A stretch of DNA of 11,740 nucleotides from the NCBI GenBank assembly GCA_903835325.1, contig CAILMU010000008.1, positions 1 through 11,740 on the forward strand, given 5' to 3'. Position 1 is the stretch's first letter; every line of letters begins with the position of its first letter. Under the pieces are notes generated by a model. That model did no database searches and had not been told where the DNA came from. It saw only the letters and a list, made by a program, of their open reading frames with translations. The translations under genes and the position numbers were made by a program. The DNA is from an uncultured Microcaldota archaeon. GTDB lineage: Archaea; Micrarchaeota; Micrarchaeia; Anstonellales; Bilamarchaeaceae. Below are positions 1 to 5,808 of the stretch, one piece after another.

Positions 1-2
1 AA

Positions 3-845
3 GCCCAGCTCCTCGGCAGGGATCCAGACACAATCCAACGCAATGCCGATTGCCTGAAGGGCCTTGGCCTGACCCCGGAGAAAATCGCCTCCTATGCCCA
101 ACTCCTCGGCAGGGATCCAGACACAATCCAATGCAATGCCGATTGCCTGAAGGACCTTGGCCTGCGCTCTGAGAAGATCGCAACCAACGCGTCACTCCTC
201 AGCATGAACCCAGGCACAATCCAGCGTAATGCCGACTGCCTGAAGGGCTTTGGCCTGACCCCGGAGAAAATCGCCTCTCGAGCCCAGCTCCTCTGTATGA
301 ACCCAGGCACAATCCAGCGTAATGCCGACTGCCTGAAGGGCCTTGGCCTGACTCCTGAGAATATTGTTAGCAGAGCAGAGCTCCTCAGCATGAATCCAGA
401 TACTATCCAGCGTAATGCCGATTGCCTGAAAGAACTTGGCTTAACCCCTGAGAAGATTGCCAGCAGAGCGGACCTCCTCGGCAGAAATCCAGATGCAATC
501 CAGAAGAACTACGAATTCCTCAGAAGGTTTTTCACAAAAAAGACAATCTGCAACCAAGCCCAGCTTCTAGGAAGCTCAAGCGAAACTGTAGAATCATCAG
601 TCCAATACCTTCATTCTCTGGGTGTGGACCATGAAAAGTACGCTTCTCCTGCTGCGACCTCGGTTGGGTGCAAGAGGAAAAAGCTCCTTGTAATTCTGAA
701 AGAACGCTATGGCTTTTCTGCAGACCTGTCGCAAAGCGAGAAAAAGGAATTATTGGAGAAAGCGCGCGCGTTTGTGAGATCGAACCCGGTTGTCCTTTCC
801 CTGAGCGAGAAAACGATTCGGAAGAAGTTCGCGTTGGCCGCGTGA
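3..845 (+). CDS. mTERF-like tandem helical repeat protein (5' end outside window)
   Basis: The frame is open from base 3 to a TGA at 843-845, giving 280 residues, and the start lies upstream of the window. The internal ATG at 204 sits inside a repeat and is not a credible start. Seen: at least five near-identical 31-residue units, then a 30-residue unit and a decayed one, of the form (G/S)(R/M)(D/N)P(D/G)TIQRNADCLK followed by GLGLTPEKIASRAxLL. Each unit reads as two or three short helices. The C-terminal part (visible residues about 215-280) is not repeated but ends with a segment around N261-P262 reading NPVVLSLSEKTI. Known: mTERF proteins are built from repeats of about 31 residues with this pattern (Gly-Leu-Ser/Thr-x-Glu-x-Ile, then P-x-L-L, then S-x-E), and they bind nucleic acid. 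Inferred: a nucleic-acid-binding superhelix. In most units the usual mTERF proline is Ala or Ser, so the family link is tentative; TALE-like or another alpha-solenoid is possible. Confidence 0.6.
   Translation, partial: AQLLGRDPDTIQRNADCLKGLGLTPEKIASYAQLLGRDPDTIQCNADCLKDLGLRSEKIATNASLLSMNPGTIQRNADCLKGFGLTPEKIASRAQLLCMNPGTIQRNADCLKGLGLTPENIVSRAELLSMNPDTIQRNADCLKELGLTPEKIASRADLLGRNPDAIQKNYEFLRRFFTKKTICNQAQLLGSSSETVESSVQYLHSLGVDHEKYASPAATSVGCKRKKLLVILKERYGFSADLSQSEKKELLEKARAFVRSNPVVLSLSEKTIRKKFALAA
15..569 (+). repeat. 93-bp in-frame tandem repeat array (six units)
   Basis: Units begin at 15, 108, 201, 294, 387 and 480. The first five are exactly 93 bases and the sixth is 90 bases, with one codon fewer. 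A tail of the preceding unit fills 3-14 and a strongly diverged unit follows at about 570-662. The units at 201 and 294 are almost identical at the DNA level over their first two thirds, which points to recent duplication. Divergence rises toward the 3' end. The array probably continues left of the window. There are no unique spacers, so it is coding repetition and not CRISPR. Confidence 0.92.
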
Positions 846-861
846 AAGCGCATTATCACAA

Positions 862-869
862 TTTATATA
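862..869 (+). promoter_or_regulatory. Archaeal TATA box of the toxin-antitoxin operon
   Basis: The octamer TTTATATA matches the archaeal box A. Its centre near 865 predicts a transcription start near 892, giving a leader of about 14 bases before the ATG at 906. That leader contains GGTG at 897-900, five bases from the ATG, a plausible ribosome-binding site. This excludes the upstream in-frame TTG at 873, which would precede the transcript start. Confidence 0.75.
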
Positions 870-905
870 CTTTTGGCATCATTAATATATCTAATTGGTG
901 TCAAT

Positions 906-1151
906 ATGAACATTACACTCAGGCTCGAAGGGATACCGGAAGAGATCATCGACGAGATGATAAAGGCCGGCATAGCCTCGACCAAAACAGAAGCTATACG
1001 CGCAGCCATACTGGATTATAACGAGCACCACCCGCTCAAGCGGTTCGGCATCGAAGAGGAGAAAGAGATGGATTCCCGGCTCCAATCCTCAGGATGGAAG
1101 GAATATCTGAAGGACGAGAAAGAGGATGCGGTATGGAACAAATATCTGTGA
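906..1151 (+). CDS. Ribbon-helix-helix antitoxin
   Basis: The protein has 81 residues. The N-terminal 40 or so residues fit a ribbon-helix-helix DNA-binding domain: a beta strand (NITLRLEG), a first helix (PEEIIDEMIKAG), then the turn and second helix (STKTEAIRAAILDY), close to the consensus R/T-x-E-A-I-R-x-A. The remainder is charged and helical, ending in a Trp-rich stretch (SGWKEYL, VWNKYL), as expected for a toxin-wrapping tail. Its stop overlaps the start of the downstream MazF-like gene by 19 bases, the usual antitoxin-first arrangement. By analogy with the family it should neutralise the toxin and bind its own promoter as a dimer. I chose ATG 906 over the TTG at 873 from the TATA position and a GGTG ribosome-binding site. 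No obvious inverted-repeat operator was seen. Confidence 0.8.
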   Translation: MNITLRLEGIPEEIIDEMIKAGIASTKTEAIRAAILDYNEHHPLKRFGIEEEKEMDSRLQSSGWKEYLKDEKEDAVWNKYL

Positions 1152-1477
1152 GACGGCGCGATATCTGGATAGCCAAAGTGCCGTTCTCTGATATGTCCAG
1201 TTTCAAGATCAGGCCTATACTTGTTCTTTCAAGCGACGACTACAATGCCAAGAACCCGGACGTGGTCGGAGCCGCGATCACGACCTATGTCGGCAGGGAA
1301 TATACGCTATCCATTGCCGCATCTGATTTCGACAAAGAAAAACTCATGGACGAGAGCGCTGTTAGATATGACGGGCTTCTAAAGATAGACAAATCTCTTC
1401 TGCATAAGCGCGCCGCCCGTGTCAGCGAGTCCTTCAGGAAAAAGCTCGTCATGAAAATCAGCGGATTTCTCGAATAG
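1133..1477 (+). CDS. MazF/PemK-family endoribonuclease toxin
   Basis: The protein has 114 residues, normal for the MazF family. Seen: the opening RRRDIW corresponds to the family's RGDIW strand. Next come I26-R27-P28 with ILVLS, then N38, then VVGAAITT containing T50. The conserved Arg before Pro and the Thr of the AxIT segment align with the catalytic Arg and Thr of characterised MazF enzymes (R25 and T48 in the Bacillus subtilis protein), so it looks catalytically intact. Known role: sequence-specific cleavage of single-stranded RNA, held in check by the antitoxin. The start at 1133 lies inside the antitoxin gene, with GAGG at 1122-1125 seven bases upstream; the longer in-frame start at 1094 lacks such support and would add residues with no family counterpart. 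The two genes should be co-transcribed and translationally coupled. Confidence 0.88.
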   Translation: MEQISVRRRDIWIAKVPFSDMSSFKIRPILVLSSDDYNAKNPDVVGAAITTYVGREYTLSIAASDFDKEKLMDESAVRYDGLLKIDKSLLHKRAARVSESFRKKLVMKISGFLE

Positions 1478-1509
1478 AGACTGCAACGGCATCCGTGCTT
1501 GGCTTATCT

Positions 1510-1518
1510 CTTTATTAA
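1510..1518 (+). promoter_or_regulatory. Probable TATA box for the 157-residue ORF
   Basis: CTTTATTAA lies about 37 bases before the ATG at 1551. A start site about 26 bases downstream (near 1540) would leave a leader of roughly 10 bases. No ribosome-binding site is visible, consistent with near-leaderless initiation. Confidence 0.5.
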
Positions 1519-1550
1519 TCTTTTCCGGCCAACGATAAATCGATACGACT

Positions 1551-2024
1551 ATGAAGTACATCGGGGCGTTTTTCGAGTTCTCGCGCAGGGTGCTCGACTC
1601 TGCGAAAAAGGGAGGCCTGCCGCCGCGCGACTTTAAGATGCTCGACAATCTTCTCACAAGGACGGGCAAACGGAACACGGTGATGGCAAAAGGCATCCTC
1701 TCATCCCTCAGCGTAGGCGGGGCGAGCGAGCAGGACATCGCCCGTTTCGGCGAGCTGCTAAAGAACGCAGAAGACAGGATAAACCTGGGCAAGGAGCCTT
1801 TCTCGCCGTTCGAGAGGAAGGAGCTCTCAGCGATATTCAAGCGCGCATACCTCTCCAGCAAGACATCCGCTTTCTTCGCGGCCCAGATGGATGAACTCGT
1901 CGCCGAGCAGATAAACGAGTTCATTTCCGGGACAAAACGCGTCGAGATAGGCGTCCCGGCCAAGAAGAGCGTTCGGTTCGAGAAAGCAGAGACGAAAGAG
2001 GAGAAGAAACCTGTAAAGGTATAA
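1551..2024 (+). CDS. Hypothetical helical protein, 157 residues
   Basis: I do not recognise this family. The sequence predicts as mostly alpha-helical and soluble. The N-terminal half is basic and amphipathic (FFEFSRRVLDSAKKG, DFKMLDNLLTRTGKRN), and a central segment resembles a bundle of short helices. The C-terminal 25 or so residues are charged and probably disordered (KAETKEEKKPVKV). There is no signal peptide, membrane segment or cysteine. Codon use matches the neighbouring housekeeping genes, and a TATA-like element sits at the proper distance, so it is very likely a real gene. It is followed after 60 bases by the LAGLIDADG-like gene on the same strand. That gene has its own candidate TATA boxes, so co-transcription is possible but not shown. 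Confidence 0.7.
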   Translation: MKYIGAFFEFSRRVLDSAKKGGLPPRDFKMLDNLLTRTGKRNTVMAKGILSSLSVGGASEQDIARFGELLKNAEDRINLGKEPFSPFERKELSAIFKRAYLSSKTSAFFAAQMDELVAEQINEFISGTKRVEIGVPAKKSVRFEKAETKEEKKPVKV

Positions 2025-2053
2025 ATGACGCTTCGCGCATCTATTGTTATAAT
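2020..2053 (+). promoter_or_regulatory. Two candidate TATA boxes before the LAGLIDADG-like gene
   Basis: TATAAATG at 2020-2027 overlaps the stop codon of the preceding gene and would start transcription near 2050, leaving a leader that includes the GAGGTG ribosome-binding site at 2071-2076. GTTATAAT at 2046-2053 would start near 2075 and remove that site. The first is therefore the better candidate. Confidence 0.4.
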
Positions 2054-2084
2054 CATTCCACAGAAGCCATGAGGTGCTTTGCCC

Positions 2085-2618
2085 ATGAAGATAAAACTGA
2101 CCCCCGAACTCGCATATGTCATCGGCCTGTGGAGGAAAAGCAAATGCTTCGATGGGTTGGGGGTATATGGGAGCAGCGACGTCCTCGAAGTCTTCTCCAA
2201 AGAGGTCCTGGACAAGCAGATGACGACCTCTGACAAGCTTCTCACCGGCAACGAGAAGGTCTATTTCTATCACACGGCGTACCGGAAGTTCTTCCAAGAG
2301 GTCGAGAAGGAGGAGCTGGAGCGCTTCAAGTACCTGAACGAATACGCGGCGAATTACCTTGCAGGCATGTTCGATTCGGCAGGCGGGGTCAGCGAGAAAG
2401 GCGTGGTGTATATGGGGAAGCCGACCCGCCAGGACGAGATGATGCTCCTGCGCCTGGGATTCCAGACAAGGAAGAAAGGCGATGTCCTTGTGATCGAGCG
2501 GCCTTTGGTGTTCCTCGCTTTCATCAAGAACTATGTGAAGATAAAGCAGGGCATGAAGGTCTTCGAGATGGTGAAAGCAAAGGCGAAGGAAGAGATGAAG
2601 ACGAAAAAAGAGGCGTGA
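2085..2618 (+). CDS. LAGLIDADG-fold protein, catalytically degenerate
   Basis: The protein has 177 residues from the ATG at 2085, chosen over an in-frame TTG at 2079 because GAGGTG at 2071-2076 is eight bases from the ATG. Seen: two segments fit the paired interface helices of the LAGLIDADG fold, LAYVIGLWRKSKC at residues 9-21 and YLAGMFDSAGGV at 91-102. The second is followed by beta-strand-like stretches (GVVYMGKP, KGDVLVIERP), as in the family. Known: the active enzyme needs an acidic residue near the end of each motif. Here those positions are S19 (roughly) and A99, so cleavage activity is unlikely. Inferred: a domesticated single-chain DNA-binding protein, as happened in WhiA, or a dying homing endonuclease. 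It is free-standing, with no intein or intron around it. The C-terminus is a basic, lysine-rich helix. Confidence 0.6.
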   Translation: MKIKLTPELAYVIGLWRKSKCFDGLGVYGSSDVLEVFSKEVLDKQMTTSDKLLTGNEKVYFYHTAYRKFFQEVEKEELERFKYLNEYAANYLAGMFDSAGGVSEKGVVYMGKPTRQDEMMLLRLGFQTRKKGDVLVIERPLVFLAFIKNYVKIKQGMKVFEMVKAKAKEEMKTKKEA

Positions 2619-2635
2619 GCGCGTCGCTCATTTTT
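2616..2635 (+). terminator. Hairpin plus T5, terminator-like
   Basis: TGAGCG (2616-2621), loop CGT, and CGCTCA (2625-2630) form a perfect 6-bp stem followed immediately by TTTTT (2631-2635). The TGA stop codon of the upstream gene is the first three bases of the stem. Archaeal termination usually needs only the T tract, so the hairpin may be coincidental or may block readthrough into the convergent gene. Confidence 0.45.
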
Positions 2636-2648
2636 CAATCCGCGCCGT

Positions 2649-3767
2649 TCATCGCGGGACCTGGGCATTGGATGGCTGTATTTTGTATTCCGGGTGCTTC
2701 TCGGCGATTTTATCAAGCGCCGAACGGGCGCCTGTCCGCACAATCGGATCATCATCCCCCAAAGCCTTGGTCAATTCCGGTACTGCCGGCATCCCAATCT
2801 CGGAAAGCGCGAAACACGCGCCTTCCTCCACATCCACATGCATGTCCCCCAAAGCCTTTATCAGTCCAGGAACCGCAGGCTTCAAGTCATAATCCGGATG
2901 CTTGCCTGCGATCTCACCAAGCGCTTTCGGGGCCCACATCCGCCCGAACGGATAGCCTAACGCCGATATCGTTCCCGGAATGATGAACTTCCAGTCATTT
3001 TCCGGATGCAAGATTGCGATCTTGCCGAGCGCTTCGGTGGCATCCTTGGCAACCCCTGGCAAATCCCCCAATCTCGCGCTCAATACCGGAACAAGAGACA
3101 TCCAATTATATTCAGGATACTTTTCTATGGCCGCTTGAAACGCCTCGAGAGCCATCATACGGACATCCATATCCCCATCCCCCAACGCCTTGACCATCGC
3201 AGGGAATGCCTGCTTCCCTATCGCAGCAAGCACCTCGGCGACAGTTCCACATACTTCCGGGGCCCTATCCCCCAAAGCTTTGATCAAAGGCGGGATGGCG
3301 GCGCTCCAATCATATTCCGGATGCTTGTCCGCGAGGTTCCATATAGCATTGGATGACTTCTCTCGCACCCACCACTCCATATCCCCCAATCCTTTTGTGA
3401 GAAGCGGTAATGCAGAGCTCCAGTCGTATTCAGGATGCTTCAGGACGATCTCTCCAAGAGCCAAAGCCGCGCTTCCCCTGACAATATAATCCTCATCGCC
3501 CAGTACCTTCATCAATGCCGGGACAGCAGGTTTTCCGATAGCGACAAGAGCATTCACCGCCGGCTCCCGCGCCTTGGGGTCATGGCTTCTCAGCCCGACC
3601 ATCAGCGAATCCACGGCGTTATCCATCGCCTGGCTGGTTTCATTCGCATTGGCCATGATGGGTTCCCTGGCAGACCTGTTGATGCATGCTGAAGAGAACA
3701 TCACAGCCGCTGCCGTCAATCCTACTGCCGTGCCCTGTTTCAGCTTTGTACAATTAGTTTTTTGCAT
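2649..3767 (-). CDS. Exported HEAT-repeat protein, probable lipoprotein
   Basis: The protein has 372 residues. I chose the ATG at 3767 rather than GTG 3785 because the TATA box at 3803-3810 puts transcription start near 3780 and GGTGG lies just before the ATG. Seen: an N-terminal basic stretch, a hydrophobic segment (AVGLTAAAVMF) and SSAC with Cys28, resembling a lipoprotein signal, although Ser at -3 is atypical. The rest is about eight HEAT (PBS-lyase type) repeats with the recurring core ALGD...VR..A..AL..I. Six of the repeats are preceded by a HPEYDW-like hexapeptide (variants YPEYNW, HPENDW, HPDYDL, HPEYKI), giving about 38 residues per long unit; others are about 31-33. Known: HEAT solenoids bind proteins. 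Inferred: a cell-surface scaffold anchored to the membrane. The partner is unknown. The gene converges with the LAGLIDADG-like gene. Confidence 0.8.
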   Translation of the reverse strand: MQKTNCTKLKQGTAVGLTAAAVMFSSACINRSAREPIMANANETSQAMDNAVDSLMVGLRSHDPKAREPAVNALVAIGKPAVPALMKVLGDEDYIVRGSAALALGEIVLKHPEYDWSSALPLLTKGLGDMEWWVREKSSNAIWNLADKHPEYDWSAAIPPLIKALGDRAPEVCGTVAEVLAAIGKQAFPAMVKALGDGDMDVRMMALEAFQAAIEKYPEYNWMSLVPVLSARLGDLPGVAKDATEALGKIAILHPENDWKFIIPGTISALGYPFGRMWAPKALGEIAGKHPDYDLKPAVPGLIKALGDMHVDVEEGACFALSEIGMPAVPELTKALGDDDPIVRTGARSALDKIAEKHPEYKIQPSNAQVPR

Positions 3768-3802
3768 TATTCCACCCCACACCACTATTTACTAAAATCC
3801 AA

Positions 3803-3810
3803 TTTTAAAA
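3803..3810 (-). promoter_or_regulatory. TATA-like box for the HEAT-repeat gene
   Basis: TTTTAAAA on the minus strand is centred near 3806, predicting a start near 3780 and a leader of about 13 bases before the ATG at 3767. Confidence 0.5.
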
Positions 3811-3839
3811 CTATCGTAAAAGCATTTGAAGAAACATAA

Positions 3840-3848
3840 CTTTATAAC
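3840..3848 (+). promoter_or_regulatory. TATA box for thrS
   Basis: CTTTATAAC is centred near 3844 and predicts a start near 3870, leaving a leader of about 43 bases. The leader ends with GGAGAGG (3898-3904), a strong ribosome-binding site eight bases before the ATG at 3913. Confidence 0.6.
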
Positions 3849-3912
3849 ATATTTTCATCTTTTACATGCGGGAGTCTATTAATCATCAAATAATCCCGGA
3901 GAGGCATTTCTT

Positions 3913-5790
3913 ATGCGAATCCTTACGATACACGCAGACTACATAGAGGTCGAGCCCAAGAAGCAGGCAATCAAGGACGCCGAACCCCTCGAGACAAAAG
4001 GGCCGACACGCTACGATGAGGTCCTGGTCGTCTTCACAGCGGTAGAGGAAGGCGATGACGAGGCTGTCATGGCCGAGCGCCTCGCGAGCGAAGCCATCGC
4101 TGTCGCGGATCAGGTGAAGACCAAGAACATCCTGATTTACCCCCTCGTACACCTGACATCGAAACCGTCGAAGGCGGCTGTCGCCAAGATAGTCGTGATG
4201 AAAGGCGAGCAGATACTCAAGGACAAGGGTTACCAGGCATCGCACTCGCCTTTCGGCTGGTACAAAGGTTATACGCTGAAATGCAAAGGCCATCCTCTAT
4301 CTGAACTCTCGCGCGAGCTCCACGGCCCAGGCACACTCACCGCGAAACCCGCTGAACTCGAGACTGTCTCCAAATCCCTTGTCCAGGAGAACGCGCTCAA
4401 ATCCCGCTTCTACATCATGGATTTGAAGGGAAACCTCCACGAGGTCGAAGCGTTCGACTATCACGGCCATGCAGGAGGCGGCGAGCTCCGGAAACTCGCG
4501 ACCTACGAGACGAAGAAGGTGCGCGCATACGAAAAGGAGCCGCCCCACATCAAGCTGATGAAGGAGCACTCGTTGATAGATTACGAGCCCGGCTCGGATT
4601 CAGGCAATTTCCGCCTGCTCCCCAAAGGCAGGTTGATGAAGAAGATACTCGAGCGCCTCATCACGGACTGGTGCGTAGGTTACGGCGCTATGGAGGTCGA
4701 AACGCCTCTCATGTATGATTACGAGCACCCATCCCTTAAGAAATACCTGAACCGATTCCCGGCAAGGCAGTATGTCGTTCTGAGCGACGAGAAGAAGCTG
4801 TTTTTACGTTTCGCGGCCTGTTTCGGCCAGTTCCTCATCGCGCATGACATGGTGTTCTCAAGGAAGAACATGCCCCTGAAGATGTTCGAGCTCACGCGCT
4901 ATTCATTCAGGCGCGAGCAGTCCGGCGAGCTTGCAGGCCTGAAGCGCCTGAGGGCATTCACTATGCCCGATATGCACACGATAAGCGCAGATATGGAGCA
5001 GGCGAAAGCCGAGTTCGAGAAGCAATACGACATGGGCCTGGAATGGAACAAGATGATGGGCCTGGAGACCGAAGTGGCTTTCCGTATCCAGGAGGACTTC
5101 TTCAACGAGAACAAGGACTGGTACCTCGGCATGGTGAAGCGGGGCGGGAAACCCATCCTTGTGGAGATGTTCAAGGAGCGCTACGCCTATTTCATCACGA
5201 AATTCGAGTTCAATTTCATCGACAGCATGGACAAGGCGAGCGCGCTGACGACTGTGCAGATTGATGTCGAGAACGCAGACACCTACGACATAAATTTCGT
5301 GGACAGCGACGGCTCGAAGAAACGCCCGCTCATTTTGCATGCCTCGATAAGCGGAAGTTTAGAACGAGTGATTTATGCTTTGCTCGAAGCCCAGGCGATG
5401 AAAATCGCTTCAGGCAAGAAAGCCATGTTCCCGGTATGGCTCTCACCGACGCAGGTCCGGGTCATCCCGGTTGGGGACAAGCACAAATCGCACGCGATGG
5501 AGCTTCTTGGCTCTATCCTGCAGCATCCGATAAGGGCGGATATAGACGATCGGGACGAGCCCCTTGGCAAGAAGATTAGGGACGCCCAGATGGACTGGGT
5601 GCCGTATATCATAGTGATTGGCGACAAGGAGATCCAGTCTGGAAAGATTACAGTCAACATCCGCTCCTCCGATGAGAAGAAGGAGATGGCTGTACCCGAC
5701 CTGGTCAAGATGCTTGAGAAAGATAACATCGGCATCCCGTTCGAGAGGAACTCGCTCCCGCAGGAGCTCTCAAAGAGACCGGTAATCTGA
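3913..5790 (+). CDS. thrS: Threonyl-tRNA synthetase, archaeal type
   Basis: This 625-residue enzyme charges tRNA-Thr in the cytoplasm. Domain order: an archaeal D-aminoacyl-deacylase-like editing domain (about 1-140, opening RILTIHADYIEVEP and containing FGWYKGY with K118 and CKGHPLSELSR), a linker, the class II catalytic core (about 215-500) and the anticodon-binding domain (about 510-610, with KIRDAQMDWVPYIIVIGDKE). Motif 2 carries F332-R333-R334-E335. Motif 3 is GSLERVIYALLE. The zinc and substrate triad typical of ThrRS is complete: C303, H355 (in FTMPDMHT) and H476, with spacings like those of the bacterial enzyme's Cys and two His. The archaeal editing domain removes mischarged serine. 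Length, motifs and start, the last backed by a strong ribosome-binding site, are all normal. A gene for a basic-tailed protein follows after 18 bases and may share the transcript. Confidence 0.97.
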   Translation: MRILTIHADYIEVEPKKQAIKDAEPLETKGPTRYDEVLVVFTAVEEGDDEAVMAERLASEAIAVADQVKTKNILIYPLVHLTSKPSKAAVAKIVVMKGEQILKDKGYQASHSPFGWYKGYTLKCKGHPLSELSRELHGPGTLTAKPAELETVSKSLVQENALKSRFYIMDLKGNLHEVEAFDYHGHAGGGELRKLATYETKKVRAYEKEPPHIKLMKEHSLIDYEPGSDSGNFRLLPKGRLMKKILERLITDWCVGYGAMEVETPLMYDYEHPSLKKYLNRFPARQYVVLSDEKKLFLRFAACFGQFLIAHDMVFSRKNMPLKMFELTRYSFRREQSGELAGLKRLRAFTMPDMHTISADMEQAKAEFEKQYDMGLEWNKMMGLETEVAFRIQEDFFNENKDWYLGMVKRGGKPILVEMFKERYAYFITKFEFNFIDSMDKASALTTVQIDVENADTYDINFVDSDGSKKRPLILHASISGSLERVIYALLEAQAMKIASGKKAMFPVWLSPTQVRVIPVGDKHKSHAMELLGSILQHPIRADIDDRDEPLGKKIRDAQMDWVPYIIVIGDKEIQSGKITVNIRSSDEKKEMAVPDLVKMLEKDNIGIPFERNSLPQELSKRPVI

Positions 5791-5808
5791 ATAAGGACGT
5801 GCTTTTCG

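Noticed and set aside
1..570. Regularly spaced direct repeats suggesting a CRISPR array
   Set aside because: The 93-base units are contiguous, codon-phased and lack unique spacers; they encode protein repeats.
3..845. Outright identification of the repeat protein as a TALE
   Set aside because: TALE repeats are 33-34 residues with a variable pair at positions 12-13 and a GGKQAL loop; here the repeats are 31 residues and positions 12-13 are an invariant Leu-Leu.
873..905. Upstream TTG start for the antitoxin
   Set aside because: It lies only about 4 bases downstream of the TATA box, ahead of the predicted transcript start, and the family-like sequence begins at ATG 906.
1379..2251. Long antisense reading frame (290 codons, minus strand)
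   Set aside because: It overlaps the MazF, helical and LAGLIDADG-like genes, reads as low-complexity Ser/Arg-rich sequence, and has no family resemblance. It is a shadow of GC-rich coding on the plus strand.
3768..3785. GTG start adding six residues to the HEAT protein
   Set aside because: It lies at or upstream of the predicted transcript start, and the added residues are the translation of the ribosome-binding region GGTGG.
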